A DNA stretch of 64,000 nt from assembly GCA_035626395.1 (NCBI GenBank), contig DASPNR010000026.1, forward strand, positions 1 to 64,000. The letters are read 5' to 3'. The translations under genes were made by a program, and so were the position numbers. Under the pieces are notes generated by a model. It saw only the letters and a program-made list of their open reading frames with translations, had not been told where the DNA came from and made no database searches. Shown here piece after piece: positions 62,625-64,000 of this stretch. The stretch is from Candidatus Limnocylindrales bacterium (GTDB lineage: Bacteria; Desulfobacterota; Binatia; UBA1149; CAITLU01). The number at the start of each line of letters is the position of its first letter. Positions within the stretch are counted from its first letter, which is position 1.

Positions 62625-62651
62625 CACCGCTGGCTGGGGTGGCCAGCGGTG
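62625..62651 (+). terminator. Hairpin between the YdcH-like gene and ilvN
   Basis: CACCGCTGGC (62625-62634) pairs perfectly with GCCAGCGGTG (62642-62651) around a 7-base loop. A T-rich run (CCCTTTTCTCC) comes only about 11 bases later. It could end the YdcH transcript or act in the leader of ilvN. Confidence 0.5.
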
Positions 62652-62692
62652 TCGCTCCCGTCCCTTTTCTCCTTCGAAGGAAACCTTTTTCG

Positions 62693-64000
<1,308 letters not shown>

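Overview
The window is a high-GC chromosomal segment from a Gram-negative bacterium. It carries a Tol-Pal envelope operon, RseP, SecG and lipoprotein signals, and most of its genes are housekeeping. Three features point to an uncultured lineage near the old Deltaproteobacteria: a giant secreted protein built from myxobacterial-type cysteine-rich repeats, a secreted hydrolase with a cysteine/lysine-rich helical N-terminus, and a C-terminal module I associate with such genomes. Candidatus Binatota or a Myxococcota/Desulfobacterota relative would fit. This is an inference; no rRNA is present to settle it.

Layout. 1-0.8 kb: decayed IS3- and IS21-type remnants. 0.8-8.6 kb: comM and a set of exported accessory proteins (cysteine-rich alpha/beta hydrolase, ankyrin protein, membrane-anchored hypothetical, pectin-acetylesterase/Notum-like hydrolase). 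8.7-12.4 kb: an ECF42-type sigma factor locus with two DGPF/YCII proteins, a BNR beta-propeller and a ubiquitin-like MoaD/ThiS protein, arranged around a divergent pair of TGTCGA...CGACC promoters and a long leader hairpin. 12.5-26.7 kb: SelO, trpG/pabA, gamma-glutamylcyclotransferase, dprA-topA-trmFO, HU, a secreted hypothetical, glnE, ilvE and rhomboid. 26.7-35.1 kb: a probable 21-residue membrane microprotein gene, an alpha/beta hydrolase, a sulfotransferase, a LysR regulator, an ammonium transporter with a sigma-54 promoter, a MoxR/VWA pair and an acyl-CoA dehydrogenase.

35.4-40.4 kb: the 1493-residue cysteine-repeat protein, whose AT-richer upstream region contains a dyad and a tRNA 3'-end remnant. 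40.4-46.7 kb: YkgJ-like, ChaC and CorC-like genes, then the glycolytic operon gap-pgk-tpiA-secG followed by tRNA-Leu(GAG). 46.9-53.8 kb: tolQ-tolR-tolA-tolB-pal-cpoB, then ribF and a pseudouridine synthase. 54.0-62.2 kb: rho, then the translation/envelope cluster rpsB-tsf-pyrH-frr-uppS-cdsA-rseP-tsaB, which lacks the dxr gene often found between cdsA and rseP. 62.3-64 kb: a YdcH-like gene and ilvN-ilvC, with ilvC cut by the window edge.

The best candidates for something new are the ECF42/beta-propeller/ubiquitin-like locus with its leader hairpin, and the isolated microprotein gene.
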